Origin: JBNJEM01 sp051745935
GTDB taxonomy: Bacteria > Planctomycetota > Planctomycetia > Pirellulales > Pirellulaceae
NCBI GenBank assembly: GCA_051745935.1
Contig: JBNJEM010000192.1
Location: 1 to 11,664 of the forward strand
DNA length: 11,664 bases
Direction: 5' to 3'
Shown: positions 5,173 to 11,664 of the stretch, piece by piece
How the letters are laid out: each line of letters opens with the position of its first letter
Numbering within the stretch: position 1 is the first letter of the stretch
Position numbers and translations under genes: made by a program
The notes under the pieces: model-generated
Seen by the model: only the letters and a program-made list of their open reading frames with translations
Databases searched by the model: none
What the model was told of the DNA's origin: nothing

Positions 5173-7904
5173 GAGTCTTCCTCCGTCACCGGCGTGGCTT
5201 CGTTATTCTCGGGGGGTGGAGGGATCCATTGCGGCCGATCCGTGATCCGGGTTATCAGCCAACGCCAGAAGTGAGCGTTTTCATGACCGCCGGCAAACGG
5301 TTCCCCGGTGATGTACTCGAGATTCTTGTTCATGGCGAAATCCGTGTCGCCAATCAGCACCACCGTACCCTTGCCAAATCCTCGGGCCAGAATAACCGGC
5401 AACACAGTGTCACTCTCGACGACACGCAATTGGTTCTGGCCATAAGCAATGACCTCGGCCCGACCATCCGTCGACTCGACCGGCCAGGCCGCATGCAGGC
5501 GAACCGCGGCCTGATAGCTTTCCCCCTCCGCGTTCTCCACCTCCAAATAGAATGCCTTGCCGCGCCCAAAGGGCTCGGGCTCCGGCCAATCGCCATCGGT
5601 GGGGACGGGAGAAGCCGGGACGTTCAGTCCGAACTCCGATAACAGCGAAGCACTGGGCGCGGCATCTTCCCCGCCGACCATGCAGATCAGGATTCCACCC
5701 CGTTGAACGAACGACTTCAAGGTTTCCCGCTCTTCCACGGTGAATTCCTTGGAGGGCCCAATGGAGATGAACAGCTCTGCCCCCGCCAACCGTTCGGGCG
5801 TCAGGCGGGATAGCGTCAACGGAAGGTAGCCATTACGCATTAGGTTCAATGCCAGTCCATTGACCGCGTTGAATCCCCAGTCCTCGAAATCATAGGCTTC
5901 CAAATGCGACTGGTCGATGTAAGCAACCTGCTGGATCCCATTACCGGCGGCATCCTCCTCCGAATGAACCACTTTGCCGCCGTCCGGAAGCACACGCGCC
6001 GCATGACGACTCCAGGCCGCGCTGGCCCCCAACCCGACCATCAGCACGGTTCCCACGCCCACGAGCCAGAGTGCGTTGGGACGCCGGAGCAAGAAAACGG
6101 GAATGGCGACACAACACAACAGCCCCACGATCCGGCGGTACAGGCCCTGCGGACCGGAATGATCATGGGCCAGATAGGCAAGCAAATCGCCGACGAATTC
6201 ATATCCGTGAACCAGTCCCTCGTTCGTCAACGCCCGGTTGCCGCCCAGCACCACGACTTTACCCGCGCCAATCCGCTGTTCCGCCGCCAACACCAGGTCA
6301 CCGAGTTTGCCACCAGATCGCAGTGGCGGCGACTCGCTCCACGTCGCCCCTTGTTCCGGAGCACTCCATCCCCATCGGCCCATGATCAAAGGCCGTGCCC
6401 CCCAATCCGTCCGCAAGGAGGCGCCGGAATCGGAAAGGAAACGAGTGGCGGGCATTGTGGCCCTCGAGGTCGCGGCGTGAATGCCGGCCATATAGGCGCC
6501 TTGCCAGTTGCCCGTCTCCGAAACCGCCGCATCGCGCGAGACCGTGATGCCCGTCCCTTCCAGTAACCCATCGATGGCACGATCCGGCCCAAACTCGGGA
6601 TCGAACCCATCCGTGACCAGCAGCACCGATCCGCCTTCCCGTACGTATTTCCGCAGCTGTTGCTGATCGCTAAAATCCTCGTTTGGGTGTAACAGCAAAA
6701 GAACATCGGCTTCCCGCAGCGATTTCGGATCGAGCCGCGATATCTTTTCAAACTCACCGCCAAGACCGCGCACGAAGGCCGGCAGCAACCCGAACATTCC
6801 AGCCGATTGCTGACCATACCTGTCGTGCCGCGGAACCAGATAGTCCATGTCGTCCTGGGTGTTGGCCACGATTTTCGTCCCATTCAATATGGTGGGATGA
6901 AGATTGAGAACTCCCACGATGGGAAGCAACAGGCCTAGGACAACCAGACCCCCCCCAGTGGTGATTGGCTGGAGTGACCCGGTAGCGGCCATCTCCCCGG
7001 CGTCCTCCCGATGCCGCCACGGCGTCCAGCGGATGATCAGCACCGTTGCCAAACCGTGCAAAACCGCCCCCAACGCAGGCAAGTTCCACGGGAGTAGCTG
7101 GCGGGCCAAGGTCGACCAGCAAAAACCTGGCGGAACATAGGGCTCGTTGAACGCAGGTTCGGCAACCGGAGGCAGCGCGCTCGTGATGTGCGAGGTGAAC
7201 GCCAGTATTGCGAGATAGACGGCCTGGGCAAGCAGTACGCAAACCACGCTCAGGAAGACGTAGGAAAGACGCCCTCCTCGCACCAGCGTGAAACAGCCAA
7301 CCCCAAACACCCCCATGGCAACCAGGAAATCGAGACCGGCGAACGTGGTGCCAATCCGCAATGATTGACCGGTGATGAAACCGGTTGCCCTTCCCAATTG
7401 CCCGCCAAGGCGATCACTCAACATCCACACCACCGGATTCTGTAGCTGAGCGAAGCGAAACAATACCATGGCCAGCACCGCGATACCGGCGAAAAGGAAT
7501 AACCAGCGGTACACGTCACGCTTCCCGATGGCGATCAACCCCAATACCGTCGCAACGGCCAAAGGTAATTGGAGCGAGGACCAGCCGAATGATCGCGGCG
7601 CGGCCAACAGCAGTGTTATAATCACCGCCACCGCCACCATGACTTTCTTATCCAGCTCGGGACGAGACAGAATCGCCACGACAAAAAGCAGTAGCCACAC
7701 GAGCACGGATTGGAGCGACACGACGAAAACACCGCCTGACCCCATGGCCAACCAGCCGGCTATCAGCCCCAAGGCCACGGCCCAGGCGCCCGGCAGTGAA
7801 GGGCGTTCACTGGCAGCGACTATCGGAGTATGAGACCGGTACGCCGTCGTATCAGATGCAGTGGTATGAGTCACGGTGGTATGATCGCTCGAGGGTGGGT
7901 GCAA
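5169..7904 (-). CDS. Large membrane protein, architectural paralogue of the downstream gene
   Basis: This 911-residue protein is the first gene of the operon and has the same plan as its neighbour. Residues 1-38 are hydrophilic and rich in Thr, Ser and His; about nine hydrophobic segments follow (40-333). The first GATase-like domain spans about 340-585 (ADVLLLLHP 399-407, GGSVLLVTDGFD 424-435, GAGKVVVLGGNRALTNEG 546-563). Two membrane segments (about 592-606 and 611-628) precede a second such domain (about 640-885: AELFISIGP, GGILICMVGGED, GKGTVVLIGDTDF 844-856). The stretch GQSLRIGTTFAGLDFLV (179-195) resembles the exosortase active-site region, with Phe188 where Cys would be; a His lies at 283, but I see no clear equivalent Arg. 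The C-terminus is Pro/Glu-rich (WIPPPPENN). The start is TTG at 7904 without a clear Shine-Dalgarno sequence; a GTG at 7877 is an alternative. Function unknown; an envelope complex with its partner is inferred. Confidence 0.85.
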   Translation of the reverse strand: MHPPSSDHTTVTHTTASDTTAYRSHTPIVAASERPSLPGAWAVALGLIAGWLAMGSGGVFVVSLQSVLVWLLLFVVAILSRPELDKKVMVAVAVIITLLLAAPRSFGWSSLQLPLAVATVLGLIAIGKRDVYRWLFLFAGIAVLAMVLFRFAQLQNPVVWMLSDRLGGQLGRATGFITGQSLRIGTTFAGLDFLVAMGVFGVGCFTLVRGGRLSYVFLSVVCVLLAQAVYLAILAFTSHITSALPPVAEPAFNEPYVPPGFCWSTLARQLLPWNLPALGAVLHGLATVLIIRWTPWRHREDAGEMAATGSLQPITTGGGLVVLGLLLPIVGVLNLHPTILNGTKIVANTQDDMDYLVPRHDRYGQQSAGMFGLLPAFVRGLGGEFEKISRLDPKSLREADVLLLLHPNEDFSDQQQLRKYVREGGSVLLVTDGFDPEFGPDRAIDGLLEGTGITVSRDAAVSETGNWQGAYMAGIHAATSRATMPATRFLSDSGASLRTDWGARPLIMGRWGWSAPEQGATWSESPPLRSGGKLGDLVLAAEQRIGAGKVVVLGGNRALTNEGLVHGYEFVGDLLAYLAHDHSGPQGLYRRIVGLLCCVAIPVFLLRRPNALWLVGVGTVLMVGLGASAAWSRHAARVLPDGGKVVHSEEDAAGNGIQQVAYIDQSHLEAYDFEDWGFNAVNGLALNLMRNGYLPLTLSRLTPERLAGAELFISIGPSKEFTVEERETLKSFVQRGGILICMVGGEDAAPSASLLSEFGLNVPASPVPTDGDWPEPEPFGRGKAFYLEVENAEGESYQAAVRLHAAWPVESTDGRAEVIAYGQNQLRVVESDTVLPVILARGFGKGTVVLIGDTDFAMNKNLEYITGEPFAGGHENAHFWRWLITRITDRPQWIPPPPENNEATPVTEEDS

Positions 7905-8160
7905 ACAGGGGTTCCATCAGGTTGTTATATCGGCGGTTTGACACAATCATACATTACCTTTGCATCTCAAGCTGGCCAGAATTTCCGTCTCGTGAAATCT
8001 AGCGTCCAGTAGCAGCGGAGACATGGCAAACGTCATGGTTCTGTTGAGAGAAGGCCGCTGGTGATCGGTCAAGCGGTCACGCCACCCGCTCCGCGGTATC
8101 GGGGGCAGCCCACTCCAAGAGGCGTCCCGCGGCCCGGCCTGCTCCTTGCTTTCATCGCAA

Positions 8161-8266
8161 CTTATACCAGTCACGGATGACTTTGTCGGCCGCGAGTCCG
8201 ACCAACCGGAGGACGGCTTGCGTCGGGCAGCTTTCCACCGCGACAAATCCGACCGCCTGAAGTATA
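8161..8266 (-). repeat. Inverted, diverged copy of the 100-bp hairpin repeat
   Basis: Read on the minus strand, this is a single full-length copy of the unit at 792-1091, bounded on both sides by TATA (8163-8166 and 8263-8266). It differs at about ten positions. Two differences fall on opposite sides of one stem pair: TTGTCC/GGACAA becomes TTGTCG/CGACAA, so pairing is kept. The outer arm GACCG becomes GACTG, still paired through G-U. A loop-proximal CCC to CGG change allows extra pairing near the loop. Confidence 0.9.
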
Positions 8267-8352
8267 TCGCCCCGTGCGGCGAATTTGATGAATGTTTGTA
8301 ACCTTGAACCGAAGTAAGACCTTCTGGGGCGGTCAGAGTTTGAAGAAGCCCG

Positions 8353-8384
8353 TGGACAGCCAGCGGGCCGCCGTCCGCTGTCCA
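8353..8384. repeat. Perfect 8-bp inverted repeat
   Basis: TGGACAGC (8353-8360) is exactly reverse-complementary to GCTGTCCA (8377-8384) across a 16-base GC-rich loop. No gene ends nearby and no T-run follows, so a function is not assigned. Confidence 0.55.
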
Positions 8385-8535
8385 TGATCCGTGCCGGTCC
8401 AACGCGTGGCCGAGCGGACTCTGGCCTTGCGGTTAAACGGGATACGTCATAAGGGGTTCGCGATCACGGGGCGAGGAGTCTACGTCGGAGGGCTAACGTG
8501 TTACGAATGTTTTGGGTAGGTTGTGCCACCAAAGG

Positions 8536-8567
8536 AAAAACAGCCCAGATCATACGACCTGGACTGT
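8536..8567 (-). terminator. Rho-independent terminator of the Cys-repeat gene
   Basis: On the minus strand ACAGTCCAG pairs with CTGGGCTGT around a 10-base loop. The single non-Watson-Crick pair is U-G in this transcript but would be C-A on the other strand, which supports the minus orientation. The stem ends directly in a T-run (A-tract at 8536-8540 on the plus strand). It lies 100 bp after the stop at 8667. Confidence 0.7.
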
Positions 8568-8603
8568 CTTGGCAACCAATCAGTCTCATCAGTTCGATGC
8601 CAC

Positions 8604-8643
8604 CACGCCCCCAGGCCACTTAAAACAGGCCCGAAGGGGCGTG
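8604..8643. repeat. Inverted repeat between the Cys-repeat gene and its terminator
   Basis: CACGCCCC (8604-8611) pairs perfectly with GGGGCGTG (8636-8643); inside it GGCC (8614-8617) can pair with GGCC (8628-8631). It is in the 3' untranslated part of the minus-strand transcript, just past the stop codon, and could stabilise the mRNA or help termination. Confidence 0.5.
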
Positions 8644-8666
8644 ACGATCATCGGGGTTAGCGGGAA

Positions 8667-9188
8667 CTACTCCTCATCGCCGTTATCGCCGTTATCATCC
8701 GACGACTCGTCCTTTTCATCCTTGTCCTCGACCACGCAGCACGTCTCGGGGGCGCAGGTGCTCGGGGGGGCGCAGGTCGTCTCCGGCGGGCAGCAGGTCT
8801 TTGGCGCGCAGGTGGCCTTCGGGGCACACGTCGTGGCCGCTTGCCTACGAGCACGCAGACGATCCAACAAGCCAACCCGCTTTGGCGCGCAGGTGGTCTG
8901 CGGCGGGCAGGCGGTCTGCGGCGCGCACGTGGTCTGCGGCGGGCAGCACTTGGCCGCTTGCCTCCGAGCACGCAGACGAGCCAACAAGCCAACTCGCTGG
9001 GGCGCGCAGGTGGTCTGGGGCGCGGCCGTCGTCGGAGCGGAAGTTGTCGCGGGCGCACACGTCGTGGCAGCCCTTCCTCCCCACGCGACATCGTTGGATG
9101 CCTCCGTTACGGGCGCGGAACCAGCCAATACAAAAGCCAATCCAGCAATAGATACGATCGTACCAATCAGCAATACACGTCGATTCAT
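8667..9188 (-). CDS. Secreted Cys/Pro-repeat protein with acidic tail
   Basis: This 173-residue protein has no name I recognise. Residues 1-30 form a signal peptide (MNRRVLLIG, hydrophobic to about 22, small residues GSAPVTEA before a likely cleavage near 30); no lipobox Cys is present. The body consists of short TTCAP, CCPPQTTCAP and TACPP-type repeats with about 15 cysteines, many spaced six residues apart. Two copies of RVGLLxRLRARRQAA (65-79 and 104-118), 39 residues apart, reflect a 117-bp duplication visible in the DNA. The tail (about 152-173) is nearly all Asp, Glu, Lys, Ser, Asn and Gly. The even number of Cys pairs in CC motifs suggests disulfide cross-linking outside the cytoplasm, and planctomycete envelopes have been described as rich in proline and cystine; a structural envelope role is inference. 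GGAGG at 9200-9204 precedes the ATG by 11 bases. The gene is monocistronic with its own terminator. Confidence 0.8.
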   Translation of the reverse strand: MNRRVLLIGTIVSIAGLAFVLAGSAPVTEASNDVAWGGRAATTCAPATTSAPTTAAPQTTCAPQRVGLLARLRARRQAAKCCPPQTTCAPQTACPPQTTCAPKRVGLLDRLRARRQAATTCAPKATCAPKTCCPPETTCAPPSTCAPETCCVVEDKDEKDESSDDNGDNGDEE

Positions 9189-9235
9189 GGTTACTTAAAC
9201 CTCCAGAAGCTCGAGCGAAGTTTGGAAGAAACAAC

Positions 9236-9259
9236 ACACAACGGAAAACACAACGGAAA
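9236..9259 (-). repeat. Perfect 12-bp tandem duplication upstream of the Cys-repeat gene
   Basis: ACACAACGGAAA occurs twice back to back (9236-9247, 9248-9259), about 50 bp upstream of the ATG at 9188. The position suits a leader or regulator binding site, but no promoter hexamers are clear. Confidence 0.6.
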
Positions 9260-10295
9260 CAATAATCCAGGAATCGCACCCTTTGGGGCCCTGTTGGACA
9301 TCCCGCAGGCCTTCTAGAGTCCCGCGATATGTCCCCCCGTTTCGTACAACCCTGGCGCCTTCTACCGGAAGACCCACATGTTGTCGCTGCCGCATGTGAC
9401 GCTAACCACGCGACACCTGGTGAAGTCAGGAAGGCTCAAACGACTACAATAGCGCCTCGTCCGCGATAGCCAAAACAAACCGAATGCTTCGACACACCAC
9501 TGCCCCTCTGAATGTCGCGTAGCCGAGATTCTGGCGCCTGGGCGCCGATATCCCGCTGACGTTGGTACTACACCACTTCACTTGGGACGGTCTTTCATTA
9601 TGGACGATGCGGGTCAGTGGCGACAACAAAAAACCACTGTATCCACCTTGCCGGCGCCGCCAGGAAGTGACGACTCCACAAGCATAGCCCATTACCCACA
9701 TCCCATCCAACCCTCCCTTCCAAAATTCGTTCCCTATCTTACCAAGTGTACCGGTCGGAGTAAATAGGTGGCGCGGAAAAATTGGCGAGCCCGTCCGTGC
9801 TTGCCCTGTTTGGGGCCGGCGCCCGTACTCCGAATAAGCCCCGGACCAAACATGGTAAAGCGTAGCATGCATTTTCGCGCCAGGCTTCGCGGCCCCCGAC
9901 CACACCCACCAGCATCGGCATTCGCTGCCCCTTTTGTCCCGCCCCGACAAACGGTTAACCCGGCATGCTGCCCGTTGGCGCGATAAGAATTCGATGACTA
10001 GGGGGCTTCCTATCCCGTTTTTGTTCCTTGGGCTTGGGATTCTCGCGGCCCGACTACCCCAAGCGAGGGGCGCCTTGTAGAGAATAAAATGGCATCCGAT
10101 TGCAAATTGCAAAAACTGGATGTGTTTAGCCGTATCTGCCGTACAAGACATCGCCCGAGCCCCCCCTGATGAGCTGGTCTCATGGGGAAACGAGAGTTGT
10201 CGGCCACTACCATGCCCAACACCCTCCGTTTCCCGCCCCGGAAAAGAAGAGGGCACTTCCGAGAACGCGACTTCAGATGGCTGACGTGTCACAAG

Positions 10296-10343
10296 AATCT
10301 TCCTGTCGTTAAATCGTCCTGTCCTCGAATCCTTTTGTCGTTC
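10296..10343 (+). repeat. Degenerate 16-bp tandem repeat, left array
   Basis: Three consecutive 16-bp units (AATCTTCCTGTCGTTA, AATCGTCCTGTCCTCG, AATCCTTTTGTCGTTC) share AATC followed by CCTGTC or TTTGTC. Units of the same family occur inverted at 10453-10484. Confidence 0.75.
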
Positions 10344-10378
10344 ATTACCGTGCAACGCGTAAGCTGATGGAGGGCGAT

Positions 10379-10663
10379 ATGGGGCCAGTGGAGCTGCCGG
10401 AGTGGACTGCCGACAATCAGGTTCTGGAGATCCTGGCCGTTTTCGGCGGTCGGTTCGACAGGAAGATTTCGCGACAGGAAAATCGTGTTTTAACGAAAGA
10501 TCAACTTCAGACGACTAACGCGTTACCCAATTTGCAATTTGCCGCCACCTTGTTCTCCTCCTGGCTCGGTTTCGATCGCGTGATCGAGCCTCTCGAGGAT
10601 CTCTGCCGGGCGCGACGAGTCATTGGGAGCAGGGGTGAAGTTGGCCGCGTGGTAACGTGGTAG
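10379..10663 (+). CDS. Small hypothetical open frame, doubtful
   Basis: A 94-residue frame starting MGPVELPEWTADNQVLEIL, with GGAGGG at 10369-10374 four bases before the ATG; an in-frame ATG at 10367 lies before that site. The first 25 codons favour G or C at the third position, as real genes here do. After that the frame reads through the inverted 16-bp repeats (FDRKISRQENR) and the AATTTGC motif, so most of the rest is translated repeat. No domain is recognised. It may be a chance frame or a small gene truncated by repeats. Confidence 0.2.
   Translation: MGPVELPEWTADNQVLEILAVFGGRFDRKISRQENRVLTKDQLQTTNALPNLQFAATLFSSWLGFDRVIEPLEDLCRARRVIGSRGEVGRVVTW
10453..10484 (-). repeat. Degenerate 16-bp tandem repeat, inverted right array
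   Basis: Two units (reverse complements GATTTTCCTGTCGCGA and AATCTTCCTGTCGAAC) match the units at 10296-10343 in the opposite orientation; a third, more diverged unit may follow to about 10502. The two arrays are about 110 bp apart and could form a long stem. Confidence 0.7.
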
Positions 10664-10951
10664 TTTCTGGTTAGTTGGCGGTGCGGGCGACCTATGTTAC
10701 AAACAAAGACGTACAAACAAGCAGGAAGTCTCAGTGATTCGTACCGGGTAACCGGTAACGGCGTGACACGGTGGAGCAGCCATGGGCGGGCGGACCAGTC
10801 CCGATCGAATAAGCGGCCGTGACAAGACCGCTCGGATTTCGCGTCATCCAAGGAGTTGGAAGCGGAAGCCAGGTTGTGTTAACGGAGGCAAGAGATTCTT
10901 TTGTGTTGGCGGTCGGGTCACCTTCGGACTCGATTTTGAAAATGAGGAACC

Positions 10952-11664
10952 ATGATTATGCGAATGCTCATCTTTGTAATGTTGTTTAGCGTATCAAGCA
11001 TCACTCCCGCGCCGGCTGGGGAGGCGACGGGCAAGAACGATCCAACGGCGGAAACGCCCCAATCCAAGGAAGAGGCCAAGCGGAAATGGACGGTTCTTTT
11101 TAACGGGAAGGATATGAAGGGGTGGAAGCTTCCCAAGGGGTTTGACTACGACGACGCGGGCAAAGTGGAGGTGAAGGATGGCACTCTGGTGCTCAACGGC
11201 GGACTATACGCGACCGGCATCCGTTGGGCCGGAAAATTCCCGAAGATGAATTATGAAGTCCGTTTCTCGGCCCAACGCGTCGACGGCTACGATTTTTTCG
11301 CGGGGACATCCTTTCCAGTCGGTGACGGGGCTTTGACGCTCATTCTAGGTGGCTGGGGCGGCTACGTGACCGGCCTTTCCTCTATTGACGGTTATCGCGC
11401 TGATGAGAACGAAACCTGCAGCTGCATGGAATTCAAAAATAAGAAATGGTATCCCGTTCGGATTCGTGTCACCGAGGACAAGGTGGTCGCCTATGTGGGC
11501 GACGAGAAGATTTGCGATTTCGAAACGGAGAACCGCAAGTTGACGGTGACCGCTGAAATGGAACCGTGTCTTCCCTTTGGGGTCGCGACATGGGGGGGGA
11601 CGACCGGCGCGCTGCGCAATATCCGCTATCGCAAACTGACCCAAGAAGAACTCAACCGTTCGAA
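10952..11664 (+). CDS. Secreted DUF1080 (3-keto-disaccharide hydrolase-like) protein, 3' end beyond the window
   Basis: At least 237 codons are open to the window edge without a stop. Residues 1-25 are a Sec signal peptide (MIMRMLIFVMLFSVSS, then TPAPAGEA), so the protein is exported. After a polar linker, the DUF1080 domain begins with WTVLFNGKDMKGWK (46-59), the family hallmark, followed by KVEVKDGTLVL (71-81), a region of beta strands, a Trp/Gly-rich middle, and ALRNIRYRKL (220-229) at the usual domain end. The family adopts a LamG/concanavalin-like jelly roll and is named for 3-keto-disaccharide hydrolysis; planctomycetes typically carry many copies. Four cysteines (156, 158, 188, 206) could form disulfides. 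Length suggests the stop lies just beyond the edge. GAGGA at 10944-10948 fits the ATG at 10958 (9 bases) better than the one at 10952 (3 bases), so the true start may be two codons later. Confidence 0.9.
   Translation, partial: MIMRMLIFVMLFSVSSITPAPAGEATGKNDPTAETPQSKEEAKRKWTVLFNGKDMKGWKLPKGFDYDDAGKVEVKDGTLVLNGGLYATGIRWAGKFPKMNYEVRFSAQRVDGYDFFAGTSFPVGDGALTLILGGWGGYVTGLSSIDGYRADENETCSCMEFKNKKWYPVRIRVTEDKVVAYVGDEKICDFETENRKLTVTAEMEPCLPFGVATWGGTTGALRNIRYRKLTQEELNRS

Larger units (their letters stand above)
7905..8534. other. Intergenic region upstream of the membrane-protein operon
   Basis: No gene is called. The region contains the inverted copy of the 100-bp repeat (8161-8266) and a perfect inverted repeat (8353-8384). 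A TATAAC on the minus strand (7929-7924), about 20 bp before the TTG start, could be a -10 element for the operon, but I find no convincing -35. Minus-strand open frames here are mostly the translated repeat. Around 8413-8470 some sequence recalls a class II tRNA but does not fold as one. Confidence 0.6.
9260..10951. other. Long repeat-bearing region with little coding evidence
   Basis: About 1.7 kb without a convincing gene. It contains a GGCGCC inverted pair (9533-9546), a TTGCAAATTGC motif at about 10099-10112 with a diverged inverted partner at 10528-10542, the 16-bp arrays, and the palindrome TAACGCGTTA (10516-10525). A minus-strand open frame covers 10355-9444 (303 codons, TTG start) but is Arg/Ser/Gly/Trp/Cys-rich, low in acidic residues, lacks a ribosome site and runs through repeats. 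From 10664 to 10951 I see nothing beyond the leader of the last gene. Confidence 0.55.

Noticed and set aside
8152..8385. Minus-strand open frame containing LQAVGFVAVESCPTQAVL
   Set aside because: Nearly half of it is the translated 100-bp repeat, and substitutions between copies fit hairpin pairing better than coding.
8395..8475. Class II tRNA-like sequence (GTGGCCGAGCGG followed by GGTTCGCGATC)
   Set aside because: The acceptor and T stems do not pair, so no functional tRNA can be drawn; resemblance is probably chance or a decayed remnant.
8512..9198. Long forward open frame opposite the Cys-repeat gene
   Set aside because: It is the antisense shadow of the minus-strand gene, which has a signal peptide, ribosome site and terminator.

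Overview
The window looks like planctomycete chromosome, probably Pirellulales-like. This is inferred from family content (a secreted DUF1080 protein, a DUF1611 protein, giant membrane proteins with glutamine-amidotransferase-like domains, a Cys/Pro-repeat secreted protein), GC content clearly above 50%, low coding density (roughly two thirds) and long intergenic stretches full of small repeats. No rRNA, intact tRNA, CRISPR array, transposase or phage gene was found.

Layout. Positions 1-1100 hold no convincing gene. They contain two palindromes at the edge, a hexanucleotide array (211-288), a truncated copy of a 100-bp hairpin repeat (425-499) and three exact-period tandem copies of that repeat (792-1091). 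The array stops just before a DUF1611/DgcN-like P-loop gene (1120-2157, +). A convergent spacer (2158-2628) follows. Next comes a two-gene minus-strand operon (7904 to 2629, joined by an ATGA overlap). It encodes two very large membrane proteins with the same plan: an N-terminal multi-pass domain, a GATase/DUF4350-like soluble domain, two membrane segments, and a second GATase-like domain. Their N-terminal domains resemble the exosortase/archaeosortase fold but appear to lack the catalytic cysteine. Upstream of the operon lies an inverted copy of the 100-bp repeat (8161-8266). Then comes a small secreted protein built of TTCAP-type Cys/Pro repeats with an acidic tail (9188-8667, -), followed by a good minus-strand terminator. 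About 1.7 kb of largely non-coding DNA carries 16-bp repeats in inverted arrays. The window ends inside a secreted DUF1080 (3-keto-disaccharide hydrolase-like) gene (10952 to the edge, +).

The most interesting items are two. First, the 100-bp repeat family: its full-length copies fold into a long bulged hairpin, and one copy differs by paired compensating changes. Second, the paired pseudo-exosortase/GATase-like membrane proteins, which may form one envelope complex. The Cys-repeat protein fits the idea of a disulfide-linked planctomycete envelope. The remaining genes do not form an obvious shared pathway. All family calls were made by eye from translated sequence; no database search was possible.
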